Of a stretch of DNA of 64,000 nt, positions 26,016 to 33,238 are shown one piece after another. Source of the stretch: Desulfovibrio sp. 86 (GTDB lineage Bacteria; Desulfobacterota; Desulfovibrionia; Desulfovibrionales; Desulfovibrionaceae); contig NZ_LR738849.1 of assembly GCF_902702915.1 (NCBI RefSeq), forward strand, positions 2,806,001-2,870,000, read 5' to 3'. The position numbers were made by a program, and so were the translations under genes. Below the pieces are notes generated by a model. The model made no database searches and had not been told where the DNA came from. It was given only the letters and a program-made list of their open reading frames with translations. Numbering within the stretch: position 1 is the first letter of the stretch; every line of letters starts with the position of its first letter.

Positions 26016-26330
26016 TTAGTGGCTTCCGCAGCTTGAGCAGCTGCTGCAACCATCGCCTTCTGAAGCAAAGGGCACGTCGGGGGTGAGCGTGAATCCCATA
26101 TAGGTTAAATCAACGGAAACTCCCTTCACTTCATCCAGCAAAGACTTGCTCATGCAGAAGGTGTACCCAGCCTGTTTCTCGGTTGCATCCTGGTCATTCG
26201 GCTCGTCCAGAGCCAGAGCGAGGCGCGGGCCGCCTCAACCAGCCGAGAGGTAAATCCGAATCGGATCCTTTTTCTTGTCCGCGAAGAAGGTATCAAGCTC
26301 CTTGCGGGCAGTGTCGGTCAACTGAATCAT
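26016..26330 (-). CDS. HesB-like selenoprotein with in-frame UGA (Sec32)
   Basis: Read as 104 residues from ATG 26330 (ggagg 5 nt upstream) to TAA at 26016-26018. Codon 32 (26237-26235) is TGA. It falls exactly at the conserved ligand Cys: IRIYLSAG-U-GGPRLALALD aligns with IRIYLAPGGCSGPRLALALD of the neighbour. The frame stays intact and family-like on both sides (LTDTARKELDTFF; FCMSKSLLDEV; VSVDLTYMGFTLTPD), ending in the Cys-rich tail CSSCSSCGSH. HesB-like selenoproteins are a described family. A SECIS-like hairpin lies 20 nt after the UGA. Automated gene callers would truncate or miss this gene. A simple nonsense mutation is less likely, given the position and intact downstream frame. Confidence 0.88.
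26200..26214 (-). promoter_or_regulatory. Candidate bacterial SECIS element
   Basis: On the transcript strand, 20 nt after the UGA, GGCUC-UGGAC-GAGCC forms a 5-bp stem. The 5-nt apical loop has GG at its second and third positions, about 26 nt from the UGA. Known bacterial SECIS hairpins lie inside the coding region with the apical loop some 16-37 nt from the UGA and a guanine early in the loop, so the geometry fits. A GC hairpin (gaggcg/cgcctc) immediately at the UGA is an alternative fold. Confidence 0.6.
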
Positions 26331-26458
26331 GATGTCCTCCATATTTCTGGTGCCCATAGTAACTAAGGCCATGCTTCTGGCTTGTCAATTGTCGGGGGAC
26401 TTTTCTTCAATCACAAAAAGCGGTAGGGTTTTGCCAGGCAGATGCCACGGGAGGAAAC

Positions 26459-26998
26459 ATGAACACAACCCTGCTGCTCGAGCAGCACGAAATGGCGCGC
26501 ATGCTGGAACGCCTGGCGTCCCAGATTATGGAGCGCCACGCCAAGTGCGACCATGTCATGCTGGTGGGTATCGAACGGCGCGGCGCTGATATCGCCCGCC
26601 GCCTGTCCGCCCTGCTTGAGGAGCGCCTTGGGCATCCCGTGCTGCTGGGCACGCTGGACATAAACCTCTACCGTGACGACTGGACAAGCCTCGAAGGCAA
26701 ACCCCACATCGGGCAGTCGCGCATACCGGCCAGCGTTGACGGGCGCGTCATTATTCTTGTTGATGACGTGCTGTACACCGGGCGCACCATACGTGCCGCC
26801 CTGGAAGCCCTGCTGGACTACGGACGCCCCATGGCTGTGGAATTGCTGGCCTTCATTGACAGGGGACACCGCGAGCTGCCCATTCACGCGGATTATGTGG
26901 GCCGCATGGTCAATACCAGCCGCCAGGAGCGCGTTGACGTGCTGCTGGCTGAACGGGACGGACAGGACGCCGTACACCTGACGGCAAGTCCCGTATAG
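26459..26998 (+). CDS. pyrR: PyrR: pyrimidine regulator / uracil phosphoribosyltransferase
   Basis: 179 residues, ATG preceded by gggaggaaac. Type I phosphoribosyltransferase fold with the PRPP loop VIILVDDVLYTGRTIRAALEAL and PyrR-specific VGIERRGADIARRL, DINLYRDD, and the C-terminal REL..YVGRMVNTSRQERVDV. In Gram-positives PyrR binds pyr mRNA; in many other bacteria it is mainly a UPRTase. No pyr operon leader is adjacent. It diverges from the HesB pair and precedes the selenium transport operon by 320 bp. Confidence 0.95.
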   Translation: MNTTLLLEQHEMARMLERLASQIMERHAKCDHVMLVGIERRGADIARRLSALLEERLGHPVLLGTLDINLYRDDWTSLEGKPHIGQSRIPASVDGRVIILVDDVLYTGRTIRAALEALLDYGRPMAVELLAFIDRGHRELPIHADYVGRMVNTSRQERVDVLLAERDGQDAVHLTASPV

Positions 26999-27318
26999 TA
27001 TGTGATGGCGACAGGCGGCCCGGCAAAAACGCCCCGCCTGCACGAATCATCCGGTCGCCGCGTGCGGCCTTCATCCTCCCCCCCCACGGATACAGTCCGT
27101 GCGGCGAAAATCAAGGAGCGCACATGCTCACGCGCAAGACCTGACGCAATCCCGGCAGCTTCACGGTGTGGAGTGTATGCGGGCGGCGGCGCGTTTTGCG
27201 GCAAGGAGCATGACGCGGCAAACCTGAGCACGAGGTAATCCTCCGTCCGCGTTCTGTCGGCCGTTATGGCCGTCAACGCAACGGGCGCAAGCCCATAAAC
27301 AGGAGCAGGAGGATACCG
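26999..27318 (+). promoter_or_regulatory. 320-bp leader between pyrR and yedE
   Basis: There is no long gene. It contains a perfect 6-bp hairpin (cacgga-tacag-tccgtg, 27085-27101), then aaggagcgcac and a mini-ORF ATG at 27124 encoding six residues (MLTRKT) ending in TGA at 27142. The same frame runs on to another TGA about 22 codons later. It is possibly a regulatory leader for the selenium operon, but no known riboswitch is recognised. Confidence 0.35.
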
Positions 27319-28413
27319 ATGAAACAATATTTCAACATCCTTTCCACCACTACGGGCATAGTTGTAGTGGGCCTCATCTTCGGCGTTTTGGCCGTATTGC
27401 TGCAACAGGCGGGCAATCCGGGCAATATGGGTATCTGCGTAGTCTGCTTTAACCGCGACATCGCCGGGGCTGTCGGTCTGCACAGGGCTGAAGTCGTGCA
27501 GTACCTGCGTCCTGAAATTCTGGGCATGGTACTGGGAGCCTTTGCGGCGGCCATGCTTTTTGGCGAATACAAGCCCCGTGGCGGTTCCGCCCCCATCACC
27601 CGGTTTTTCCTCGGAGCCATCGCCGGTATCGGCGCGCTGGTTTTTCTGGGCTGCCCCTGGCGCGTCATCCTGCGCCTGGCCGGCGGCGACGCCCATGCGA
27701 TCTTCGGGCTTGTGGGCCTTATAGTGGGCGTGGGCATAGGCACCATCTTCTTCCGCATGGGTTTTTCACTGGGCCGCAGCCAGAATCAGGGCAAGATATC
27801 GGGCCTGCTGCTTCCCGCGCTCATGCTCGGCCTTTTGGTTTTGTATCTTGCTGATCCCCAGATCATAGGCGAACTCAAGAGCGGCGTGCTCTTTTACTCC
27901 ATCAAGGGGCCGGGCTCGCAGCACGCGCCCTTTATCTTCTCCCTGTGCGCTGGCCTCGCCGTGGGCTTTCTGGCCCAGCGCAGCCGTTTCTGCACCATGG
28001 GCGCACTGCGCGACGTCATCCTTTTCAATCAATGGTATCTGGCCCTGGGCTTTATCGCCATGTTCGCGGCGGCTATTGTCATGAACCTCAGCCTGGGCTC
28101 CTTCCATTGGGGATTTGAAAACCAGCCCGTTGCCCAGCCCGACGACCTCTGGAACTTTATGGGCATGGTTACGGCGGGGCTTGCCTTTGCTCTTGCGGGC
28201 GGCTGCCCTGGCCGCCAGTTGTTCATGGCGGGAGAAGGCGACAATGACGCCGCCGTCTTTGCAGTGGGTCTTATCGTCGGCACGGCCATGGCCCACAACT
28301 TCGGCATGGCCTCCAGCACTGCTGGCATAGGCCCCCACGGTATGGCCGCCACCCTGGCCGGTCTTGGGATTTGTCTGTTCGTCGGATTTTTCAACTGCAA
28401 GCGAGGCGCGTAA
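27319..28413 (+). CDS. yedE: YedE-type selenium metabolism membrane transporter
   Basis: 364 residues, ATG with aggagg upstream. It is a polytopic membrane protein (about 9-10 hydrophobic segments) of the YeeE/YedE family with paired conserved Cys motifs: MGICVVCFNRD, FLGCPWRVILRLAGGD, RSRFCTMGALRD and AGGCPGRQLFMAGEGD. These repeats are typical of thiosulfate/selenium importers; the version paired with YedF is linked to selenium metabolism. It shares a TAATG overlap with yedF. The proposed role is import of a selenium (or sulfur) species, inferred from family and operon. Confidence 0.9.
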   Translation: MKQYFNILSTTTGIVVVGLIFGVLAVLLQQAGNPGNMGICVVCFNRDIAGAVGLHRAEVVQYLRPEILGMVLGAFAAAMLFGEYKPRGGSAPITRFFLGAIAGIGALVFLGCPWRVILRLAGGDAHAIFGLVGLIVGVGIGTIFFRMGFSLGRSQNQGKISGLLLPALMLGLLVLYLADPQIIGELKSGVLFYSIKGPGSQHAPFIFSLCAGLAVGFLAQRSRFCTMGALRDVILFNQWYLALGFIAMFAAAIVMNLSLGSFHWGFENQPVAQPDDLWNFMGMVTAGLAFALAGGCPGRQLFMAGEGDNDAAVFAVGLIVGTAMAHNFGMASSTAGIGPHGMAATLAGLGICLFVGFFNCKRGA

Positions 28414-28631
28414 TGTCCGAACTCATTGATACCCGTGGCCTTTCCTGCCCGCAGCCGGTGCTGCTTTTTCTCAATGCCCTCAAGGGGGATGCCGCCAGCT
28501 CGTTCAGCGTGCTGGTGGACAATGACGCCAGCCTTGAAAACGTCAGCCGCGCAGCCCGCAACCGGGGCTTCAGTGTGACGACCTCTGACGAAGGGCAGGG
28601 CGTCACCCGGCTGGAAATAGAAAAGTCCTGA
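28413..28631 (+). CDS. yedF: YedF/TusA-like selenium metabolism protein
   Basis: 72 residues; the ATG overlaps the yedE stop by one base (TAATG). A TusA/SirA fold has the catalytic CPxP motif: IDTRGLSCPQPVLLFLNALK, with Cys in position to carry a persulfide or perselenide. It is shorter than two-domain YedF proteins (about 190-200 residues): only the TusA-like half is present. The DUF3343-type partner is encoded separately in the next gene, so it looks like a split YedF. It likely passes Se or S from the transporter to downstream enzymes (inference). Confidence 0.87.
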   Translation: MSELIDTRGLSCPQPVLLFLNALKGDAASSFSVLVDNDASLENVSRAARNRGFSVTTSDEGQGVTRLEIEKS

Positions 28632-28702
28632 CATACAATCCGCAGTTTTGCATGCGAATAACAGCCGGGCGGGCTTTGCCGCCCGCCCGGCAGGATACAG
28701 CA

Positions 28703-29347
28703 ATGGACAACATGCCGAATACGAGCAACAAGCCTTCCGGCGGGCTGCTGGACAGGATGGGAAGCCTTTTGCGCGGATGGCGCGACAAAAAAGAGCCGTC
28801 CGTTCCGGACAAAACTCCTGGCACGGCAGGCGCTGGCAAGGCGCTCAGCGACAGGGGGCTGCTGGTCTTTTCCCATACGGGAGAGGTCATCAAGGCCGAG
28901 GGCCTGCTCCGTCAGGCGGGGCTTGCCGTTGAGGTCAAGGGGCCGCCGCCGCAATTGCGCACTGGCTGCGACATGGTGGTGGTTTTTGAACTGGTCAGTC
29001 AGACCGCCGTGCTGGAAGTTCTCCATAAGGCTGGCATCCGTCCGGAAAATGTCGTCACCGCCCATGACGTGCTGCTTGAGCCTGTGTCCCTGTATCAGGT
29101 CAAGCGTCTGGATCACTGGCTCATGGTGCGTGCCGCCAATATGAAGATCACCCTGGACACGCGCGACGGCCGCATTGTGAACATTTCCGGCGGCGGCTGC
29201 CCGGATGTGCCCTGGCTTGCGCATTGCCTGTGCGGCATGCGGCTGGATGAAGCGCCGGAACCCCGGAGCCTGGGGCAGACGCTCTGCTGCTACAGCCTGC
29301 AAAAGGCCTATGAAGAATTGCGGAGGCAGTATCCGTGTGGTATATAA
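28703..29347 (+). CDS. DUF3343 (Se/S carrier-like) protein
   Basis: 214 residues from ATG 28703 (aggatacagca upstream); an earlier ATG at 28652 lacks a ribosome site. Residues 1-45 are polar and basic. Residues about 45-120 fit the DUF3343 pattern: RGLLVFSHTGEVIKAEGLLRQAGLAVEVKGPPPQLRTGCDMVVVFE, with the conserved Cys near the end. The C-terminal part (VKRLDHWLMVRAANMKITLDTRDGRIVNISGGGCPDVP, then CLCGMRL) has further Cys and is less familiar. DUF3343 domains are predicted Se/S carriers associated with YedF. It overlaps the next gene by 13 bp. Confidence 0.8.
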   Translation: MDNMPNTSNKPSGGLLDRMGSLLRGWRDKKEPSVPDKTPGTAGAGKALSDRGLLVFSHTGEVIKAEGLLRQAGLAVEVKGPPPQLRTGCDMVVVFELVSQTAVLEVLHKAGIRPENVVTAHDVLLEPVSLYQVKRLDHWLMVRAANMKITLDTRDGRIVNISGGGCPDVPWLAHCLCGMRLDEAPEPRSLGQTLCCYSLQKAYEELRRQYPCGI

Positions 29348-30222
29348 CGGGAACTTTACCGGATAAGGATATGGGATTTTGCGAGGCGGCAACGCAGGCG
29401 CCGTCGTCGGTGCGTGACGGCATGCTGCACCTGCCGGACGGGAGCGCCGTCCCTGTGCAGCGCGGCACAGCGGCCCTGGCGGCCACGGCCCTTCTGGCCT
29501 GCGAGGCATTGGGCTTTGAACCGCCCCGCCTTCTGCTGGCCGGTGACATCGGTTCCGGAGCGGGCAGCCGCGCCCTGTACACATGGCTCACGGAACATGC
29601 GGCAAGGCTGGCCCCCAGCGGGCTGACATTCCACTATCTTTTCCCGGATGTGGATTGGCACAACCGCGTGCTCATGGCCATACAGGCCTTGCCGTCGCCA
29701 CCCCTGCTGGTGGCCGACGCGGGCTTCATGTATGTGGCCAAGATGAGCGGCTACGCCGATGCCTACGATCTTTTCACACCCGACCTGGGGGAAATGGCCT
29801 TTCTGGCTGACGAAAAAGCGCCGCATCCTTTTTACACCAGAGGATTTTTACTGACCGAGGAAGAGGATATTCCCGGGTTGCTGGCCCGCGCCCAGGCGCA
29901 CGGCAACTGCCCGGCCAACCTCATCATCAAGGGGCGCGCCGATCATATCATCTGCGAAGGACGCCTTGCCGCGACCATCGAGGAGCCCTCGGAACCTGCC
30001 ATGGAGTGCATCGGCGGTACGGGCGACCTTGTGACGGGCCTTGTGACGGCCCTGCTGGCGGGGGGGATTCCCCTGTGCAGGGCCAGCGTCGCCGCAGCGC
30101 GTCTGGCGCGGCTTCTGGCACGCTACTGTGCGCCCGACCCCGGCACGCAGGTGGCCCAATTGCTGGCCCGGCTGCCCGAGTTTTTGCAGGAACATGCCGA
30201 GGCTGTTCTTGCAATGGACTGA
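29335..30222 (+). CDS. NAD(P)H-hydrate dehydratase-like (ribokinase-fold) protein
   Basis: 295 residues from GTG 29335, preceded by ggagg at 8-nt spacing; it overlaps the DUF3343 gene. The C-terminal half has the kinase-fold anion-hole motif ECIGGTGDLVTGLVTALLAGG and a helical PAVAAARLARLLAR-like end, as in the YjeF C-terminal domain (ADP/ATP-dependent NAD(P)H-hydrate dehydratase). Earlier blocks are LLLAGDIGSGAGSRALY, LLVADAGFMYVAKMSG and FTPDLGEMAFLADEKAPHPFYTRGF. It lacks the N-terminal epimerase domain. Its strict linkage to yedEF-DUF3343 suggests a role in selenium handling or a phosphorylated intermediate, which is a guess. Confidence 0.75.
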   Translation: MWYITGTLPDKDMGFCEAATQAPSSVRDGMLHLPDGSAVPVQRGTAALAATALLACEALGFEPPRLLLAGDIGSGAGSRALYTWLTEHAARLAPSGLTFHYLFPDVDWHNRVLMAIQALPSPPLLVADAGFMYVAKMSGYADAYDLFTPDLGEMAFLADEKAPHPFYTRGFLLTEEEDIPGLLARAQAHGNCPANLIIKGRADHIICEGRLAATIEEPSEPAMECIGGTGDLVTGLVTALLAGGIPLCRASVAAARLARLLARYCAPDPGTQVAQLLARLPEFLQEHAEAVLAMD

Positions 30223-30381
30223 GGCTGTGGCAGCCACGCTGACGGCTCCCGCAAATCGTATTTTTCAGGTGAATGAAAACGCTGAAAAGTGAAGCAGTTC
30301 AAAGTTCATCTGCTCCAGGTCTGGCAGCAACATAAAAGAATAAAAGTTGCCATGGCTGGGCCTTGCGTCAGAATAAAAAAA

Positions 30382-30411
30382 GGCCGCCACGGCGAATGCC
30401 TGTGCGCGGCC
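30382..30411 (-). terminator. Terminator of the phosphoesterase gene
   Basis: On the minus strand ggccgc...gcggcc with a paired inner segment is followed by TTTTTTTATTC, 27 bp after the phosphoesterase stop. It may also stop readthrough from the convergent selenium operon. Confidence 0.8.
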
Positions 30412-30438
30412 ATGAGCATTGCTTATCCAGAATTTGCG

Positions 30439-31128
30439 TTATTCTTCTTCCAGCACCTTGAGTTCAGCGGACAACTGGCCGGAATTATAGCGCAAAAGAA
30501 CATAGCCCCCCTGCGCCAGAGCGCCGGGATTGACCACAATGGTACGGCCCACACGGTCTACGGCCCGTGCCTCGTGGATATGCCCGCACAGGCAGATGTC
30601 CGGCTGGGCTTCTTCAAGAAACTCGCGTACCGCAGTGGAGCCCACATGCACGTCGCCGGGTATGACGTCGCAGGCCGTGTCCTTGGGCGGATTGTGCGAC
30701 ACAAGCACGCTGTGCGGATAGGAGCGGGCCTTCTGCCAGCAGGCTTCAAGCCATGCGGCGAAAGCTGATTCGGGAAATTCGCTGGGCGTGCCAAAGGGCG
30801 TGAAGGTGGAAGCGCCAACCCCGAAGATGGCCGTGTCCGGCGTAAGCTCGCGCGTTACGGTGTGCAGGTTCCAGCCCTTTTCACTGAGCCACTGGTCCAC
30901 TTCAGGGCGATCCATGTTGCCTATCTGCGCGAGAATCATAGGATTATAGCTACGTAGAACATCCATGACCTGCTCCGCCTGCTTGACGCCGCCTGTCACC
31001 GTGAGGTCGCCTGTGACGATGATGCCGTCGGCCTGGCTCAGTTCAGGAATCTTGGCAAAACGCTCGGTTTCATCATGTATATCGCCAACGGCGATCCAGA
31101 GGTAGTCCTGGGCGGTAGAGCTTGGCAT
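30439..31128 (-). CDS. Metallophosphoesterase
   Basis: 229 residues from ATG 31128 with aaagga upstream. Calcineurin-like phosphoesterase motifs: VGDIHDETERF (D-x-H), GDLTVTGG (GD), QIGNMDRPE (GN-x-D in place of GNHD), VSHNPPKD (H), and CGHIHEARAVDRVGRTIVVNPGAL (GH-x-H). It is a dinuclear-metal hydrolase of the YfcE-like group with unknown substrate. It diverges from the folate cyclo-ligase gene (72-bp gap). Confidence 0.92.
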   Translation of the reverse strand: MPSSTAQDYLWIAVGDIHDETERFAKIPELSQADGIIVTGDLTVTGGVKQAEQVMDVLRSYNPMILAQIGNMDRPEVDQWLSEKGWNLHTVTRELTPDTAIFGVGASTFTPFGTPSEFPESAFAAWLEACWQKARSYPHSVLVSHNPPKDTACDVIPGDVHVGSTAVREFLEEAQPDICLCGHIHEARAVDRVGRTIVVNPGALAQGGYVLLRYNSGQLSAELKVLEEE

Positions 31129-31200
31129 GGTGGGGTGTCCTTTGTTATATTGACGCTGCAATAATGCTGCCATACTTCAGCATATAAGGAAAGGCCCGGC

Positions 31201-31875
31201 ATGAGTGAAAATCCCCCTGTGAAGGCCGTGCGGCCGCTGCCGCCGGAAGCGGTGGCCACGCGCAAACAGGCTCTGCGCGAGCGCATGACCAGGCTTCGCC
31301 GTGAGCAGTCCCGGCACCTTGCTCGTGAGCGGGCAGTGGCGGCGCAGGAAAAACTGCTCCGGGCGGACTGCTGGCGTCAGGCTTCATCAGTGGCGCTTTA
31401 CGTGGGCGTCAAGGACGAGCTTGGCACCGGCCTGTTGCTGGAAGCGGCATGGCGTGAAGGGCGCACCCTCTGGCTGCCGCGCGTCCGGCACGGACAACCC
31501 GGCTTTATGGATTTTGTGGCGTGCACCAGCCGCGAGCAACTGCGGCCCGGCCCTTTTGGTCTTGTTGAGCCGGAAGCGGACCTGCCGGGTTTTGGCCCTG
31601 AAGACGTGTCCGCTGGCGCTGGCAGGGCCTGCTCTCCGACGGGCGGCGCGGCCTTTGCCCCCTCGCTGATGGTGCTGCCCGGCCTGGCTTTTGATCTTGA
31701 AGGCGGCCGCCTCGGGTACGGCGGCGGGTATTATGACCGGTTTTTACAGGCCGGGCTTGAGTGTCCACGCGTGGGCTTCTGTTTCGATTTTCAGCTTGTC
31801 CCTCCCTTGCCCCTGGCCCCCTGGGATCAGCGGGTTCACCATCTATGCACCGAAGAGCGTCTGTTGTGCCTATAA
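31201..31875 (+). CDS. 5-formyltetrahydrofolate cyclo-ligase
   Basis: 224 residues. N-terminal basic helix RKQALRERMTRLRRE, then VALYVGVKDELGT, LWLPRV and FGLVEP, and the signature PGLAFDLEGGRLGYGGGYYDRFL. It converts 5-formyl-THF to 5,10-methenyl-THF with ATP. The start overlaps ribosome site aaggcccggc. The pgeF gene overlaps its end, so the two form a small operon. An Ala/Gly insertion (DVSAGAGRACSPTGG) precedes the signature. Confidence 0.93.
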   Translation: MSENPPVKAVRPLPPEAVATRKQALRERMTRLRREQSRHLARERAVAAQEKLLRADCWRQASSVALYVGVKDELGTGLLLEAAWREGRTLWLPRVRHGQPGFMDFVACTSREQLRPGPFGLVEPEADLPGFGPEDVSAGAGRACSPTGGAAFAPSLMVLPGLAFDLEGGRLGYGGGYYDRFLQAGLECPRVGFCFDFQLVPPLPLAPWDQRVHHLCTEERLLCL

Positions 31876-32624
31876 GCTATATCCCCTTTGTGTTTCCCGG
31901 CCTGGATTCCGTGCGTTGCGCCTTTCAGACCCGCCCCGGCGGCGTGTGCCGTGGAGAGTACGGCGGCGGCAATATTTCCTTCAGCGTTGGGGACGACGCG
32001 GCCCTGGTGGCGGCCAACCGCGAGAGCCTGCTGGCGGACCTGCAATCCCAGGGCTTGCGCCGCTGGGCGGAATTGCAGCAGGTGCACGGCGATGTCATGG
32101 CCTTTGAGCCGACCCCTGTGGCCTGCGACGCGGTGGCGGTGGAAGAGGGGGACGGCATGGCCACGACCGAACCCGGCCTGGGCCTGCTCATCAAGACGGC
32201 GGACTGCCAGCCCATTTTGCTGGCGCATAAAAGCGGCAGGTACGTGGCGGCCATGCACGCTGGCTGGCGCGGCAACCGCTGCGACTTTCCTCTTTCAGGC
32301 GTGGTGCGCTTTTGCGAGCACTATGACCTCAGGCCGCAGGACGTCTTTGCCGTCCGGGGGCCGAGCCTTGGCCCTGGCAAGGCGGAATTCATCAATTTTG
32401 ACAAGGAATGGGGGCCGCAGTTCGTGCCCTGGTTTGACGAAGAAAGCCGCACCATGGATCTTTGGGGATTGACCCGCCACCAGCTTGTGCAGGCGGGTAT
32501 TCCGACACGCAATATCTTTGGTCTGGATATCTGCACCGCCAGCAACAACGACCAGTTTTTCTCCTACCGTTGCGCCAGAGCTTCGGGCCGCCAGGCCAGC
32601 ATTATCTGGATTGAGAAAAACTGA
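31866..32624 (+). CDS. pgeF: YfiH/PgeF family peptidoglycan editing factor (laccase-like)
   Basis: About 252 residues from GTG 31866, which gives the typical start PISYIPFVFPGL and overlaps the upstream stop. An ATG at 31845 is an alternative but has no ribosome site. Motifs: QQVHGDVM, LLIKTADCQPILL (Cys and His metal/active residues), AAMHAGWRGN, VRGPSLGPGKAEF, GLDICTASNNDQFFSYR. The family removes wrongly incorporated residues from peptidoglycan precursors; older annotations call it polyphenol oxidase. Confidence 0.9.
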   Translation: MPISYIPFVFPGLDSVRCAFQTRPGGVCRGEYGGGNISFSVGDDAALVAANRESLLADLQSQGLRRWAELQQVHGDVMAFEPTPVACDAVAVEEGDGMATTEPGLGLLIKTADCQPILLAHKSGRYVAAMHAGWRGNRCDFPLSGVVRFCEHYDLRPQDVFAVRGPSLGPGKAEFINFDKEWGPQFVPWFDEESRTMDLWGLTRHQLVQAGIPTRNIFGLDICTASNNDQFFSYRCARASGRQASIIWIEKN

Positions 32625-32748
32625 AGAGTGTTGGGGCATCGGCGTGGACTGGCGGAATGTTTTGCAGCTTAGACGGCTGCCAGCCCGGTTGCAGGCCGCC
32701 CATGGCGCAGGGCCGCCTGCCCTGTGATTCTGGCCAGCCCGCCCGGCA

Positions 32749-32777
32749 TTGACAGGCTTGCCGCCCCCGCCTACAGT
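32749..32777 (+). promoter_or_regulatory. Promoter of the B12 operon
   Basis: TTGACA at 32749-32754, a 17-bp spacer, then TACAGT at 32772-32777. Transcription would begin right at the riboswitch 5' end. Confidence 0.6.
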
Positions 32778-32779
32778 AG

Positions 32780-32935
32780 GCGCGGCAATGGTAGCCGGGT
32801 TGCCCGGCTTGAAAAGGGAATCCCGTTAGAAGCGGGAGCGGACCCGCCGCCGTAAGGCTCGCCAACCTCGCACCACACAGCGCCACTGGAAACGGGAAGG
32901 CCGGTGAGAGGGAGCCAAGCCGGAAGACCTGCCTT
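32780..32935 (+). ncRNA. Cobalamin riboswitch (AdoCbl-type aptamer)
   Basis: The aptamer landmarks occur in order: gccgggttgcccggcttgaaaa with gggaatccc, agcgggagcggacccgccgccgtaagg, the core gccactgg-aaacgggaaggccgg, and the 3' closing agccggaagacctgcc (to 32933). It precedes btuCDF-cbiL, matching repression of cobalamin uptake and synthesis when B12 is abundant. A terminator-like hairpin is found much further downstream (33147-33198), with a dispersed repeat in between. Confidence 0.93.
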
Positions 32936-32956
32936 GCCCCATGCCCCGCCTTTGGT

Positions 32957-33081
32957 AAGAGCCGTTAACGGATGAAATGAATTAACGGCTCTGTAGGGAT
33001 TTTACTGAAAATCCCTGCAACGAAATGCGTGCAGACAGGCTTTTGCCTGCCATGCGCGAGTATTTCACGCGGTAAACAGGG
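32957..33081. repeat. Dispersed repeat family A, copy A3
   Basis: About 125 bp with the same three-hairpin order as A1 and A4. Here the stems carry paired changes: agagccgttaac/gttaacggctct instead of agagcagtt-type arms, and agggatttt/aaaatccct instead of aaggatttt/aaaatcctt. The third hairpin is aggctttt-type gcaggc...gcctgc. It lies within the riboswitch leader. Confidence 0.85.
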
Positions 33082-33146
33082 TGTGCATGGCAGCGGCATG
33101 AGCCGCCACGGCAACGGGATTTTGTCGGCAGGATTGAGGAAATACG

Positions 33147-33198
33147 GGCCTCTTCCTTCATGAAGCAACAGATGTTTCATGCGGGAAGGGGCTTTTTT
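33147..33198 (+). terminator. Terminator in the B12 operon leader
   Basis: cttccttcatgaa pairs with tttcatgcgggaag (two central mismatches), followed by gggg-cTTTTTTT, just before btuC. It is a plausible expression platform of the riboswitch (transcription attenuation). Confidence 0.65.
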
Positions 33199-33238
33199 TA
33201 TGCCCACGCGCTCTGCGCGGGGCCTTCAAAGGGCGGGC

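Noticed and set aside
26016..26330. UGA-containing HesB gene as a pseudogene
   Set aside because: One stop only, exactly at the ligand Cys column, with intact frame, start, ribosome site and tail; decay would rarely produce this pattern.
27124..27215. Second short UGA-containing frame as a full selenoprotein (MLTRKT-U-...)
   Set aside because: The downstream sequence has no family resemblance, no Cys/Sec partner motif and no clear SECIS hairpin; kept only as a weak leader idea.
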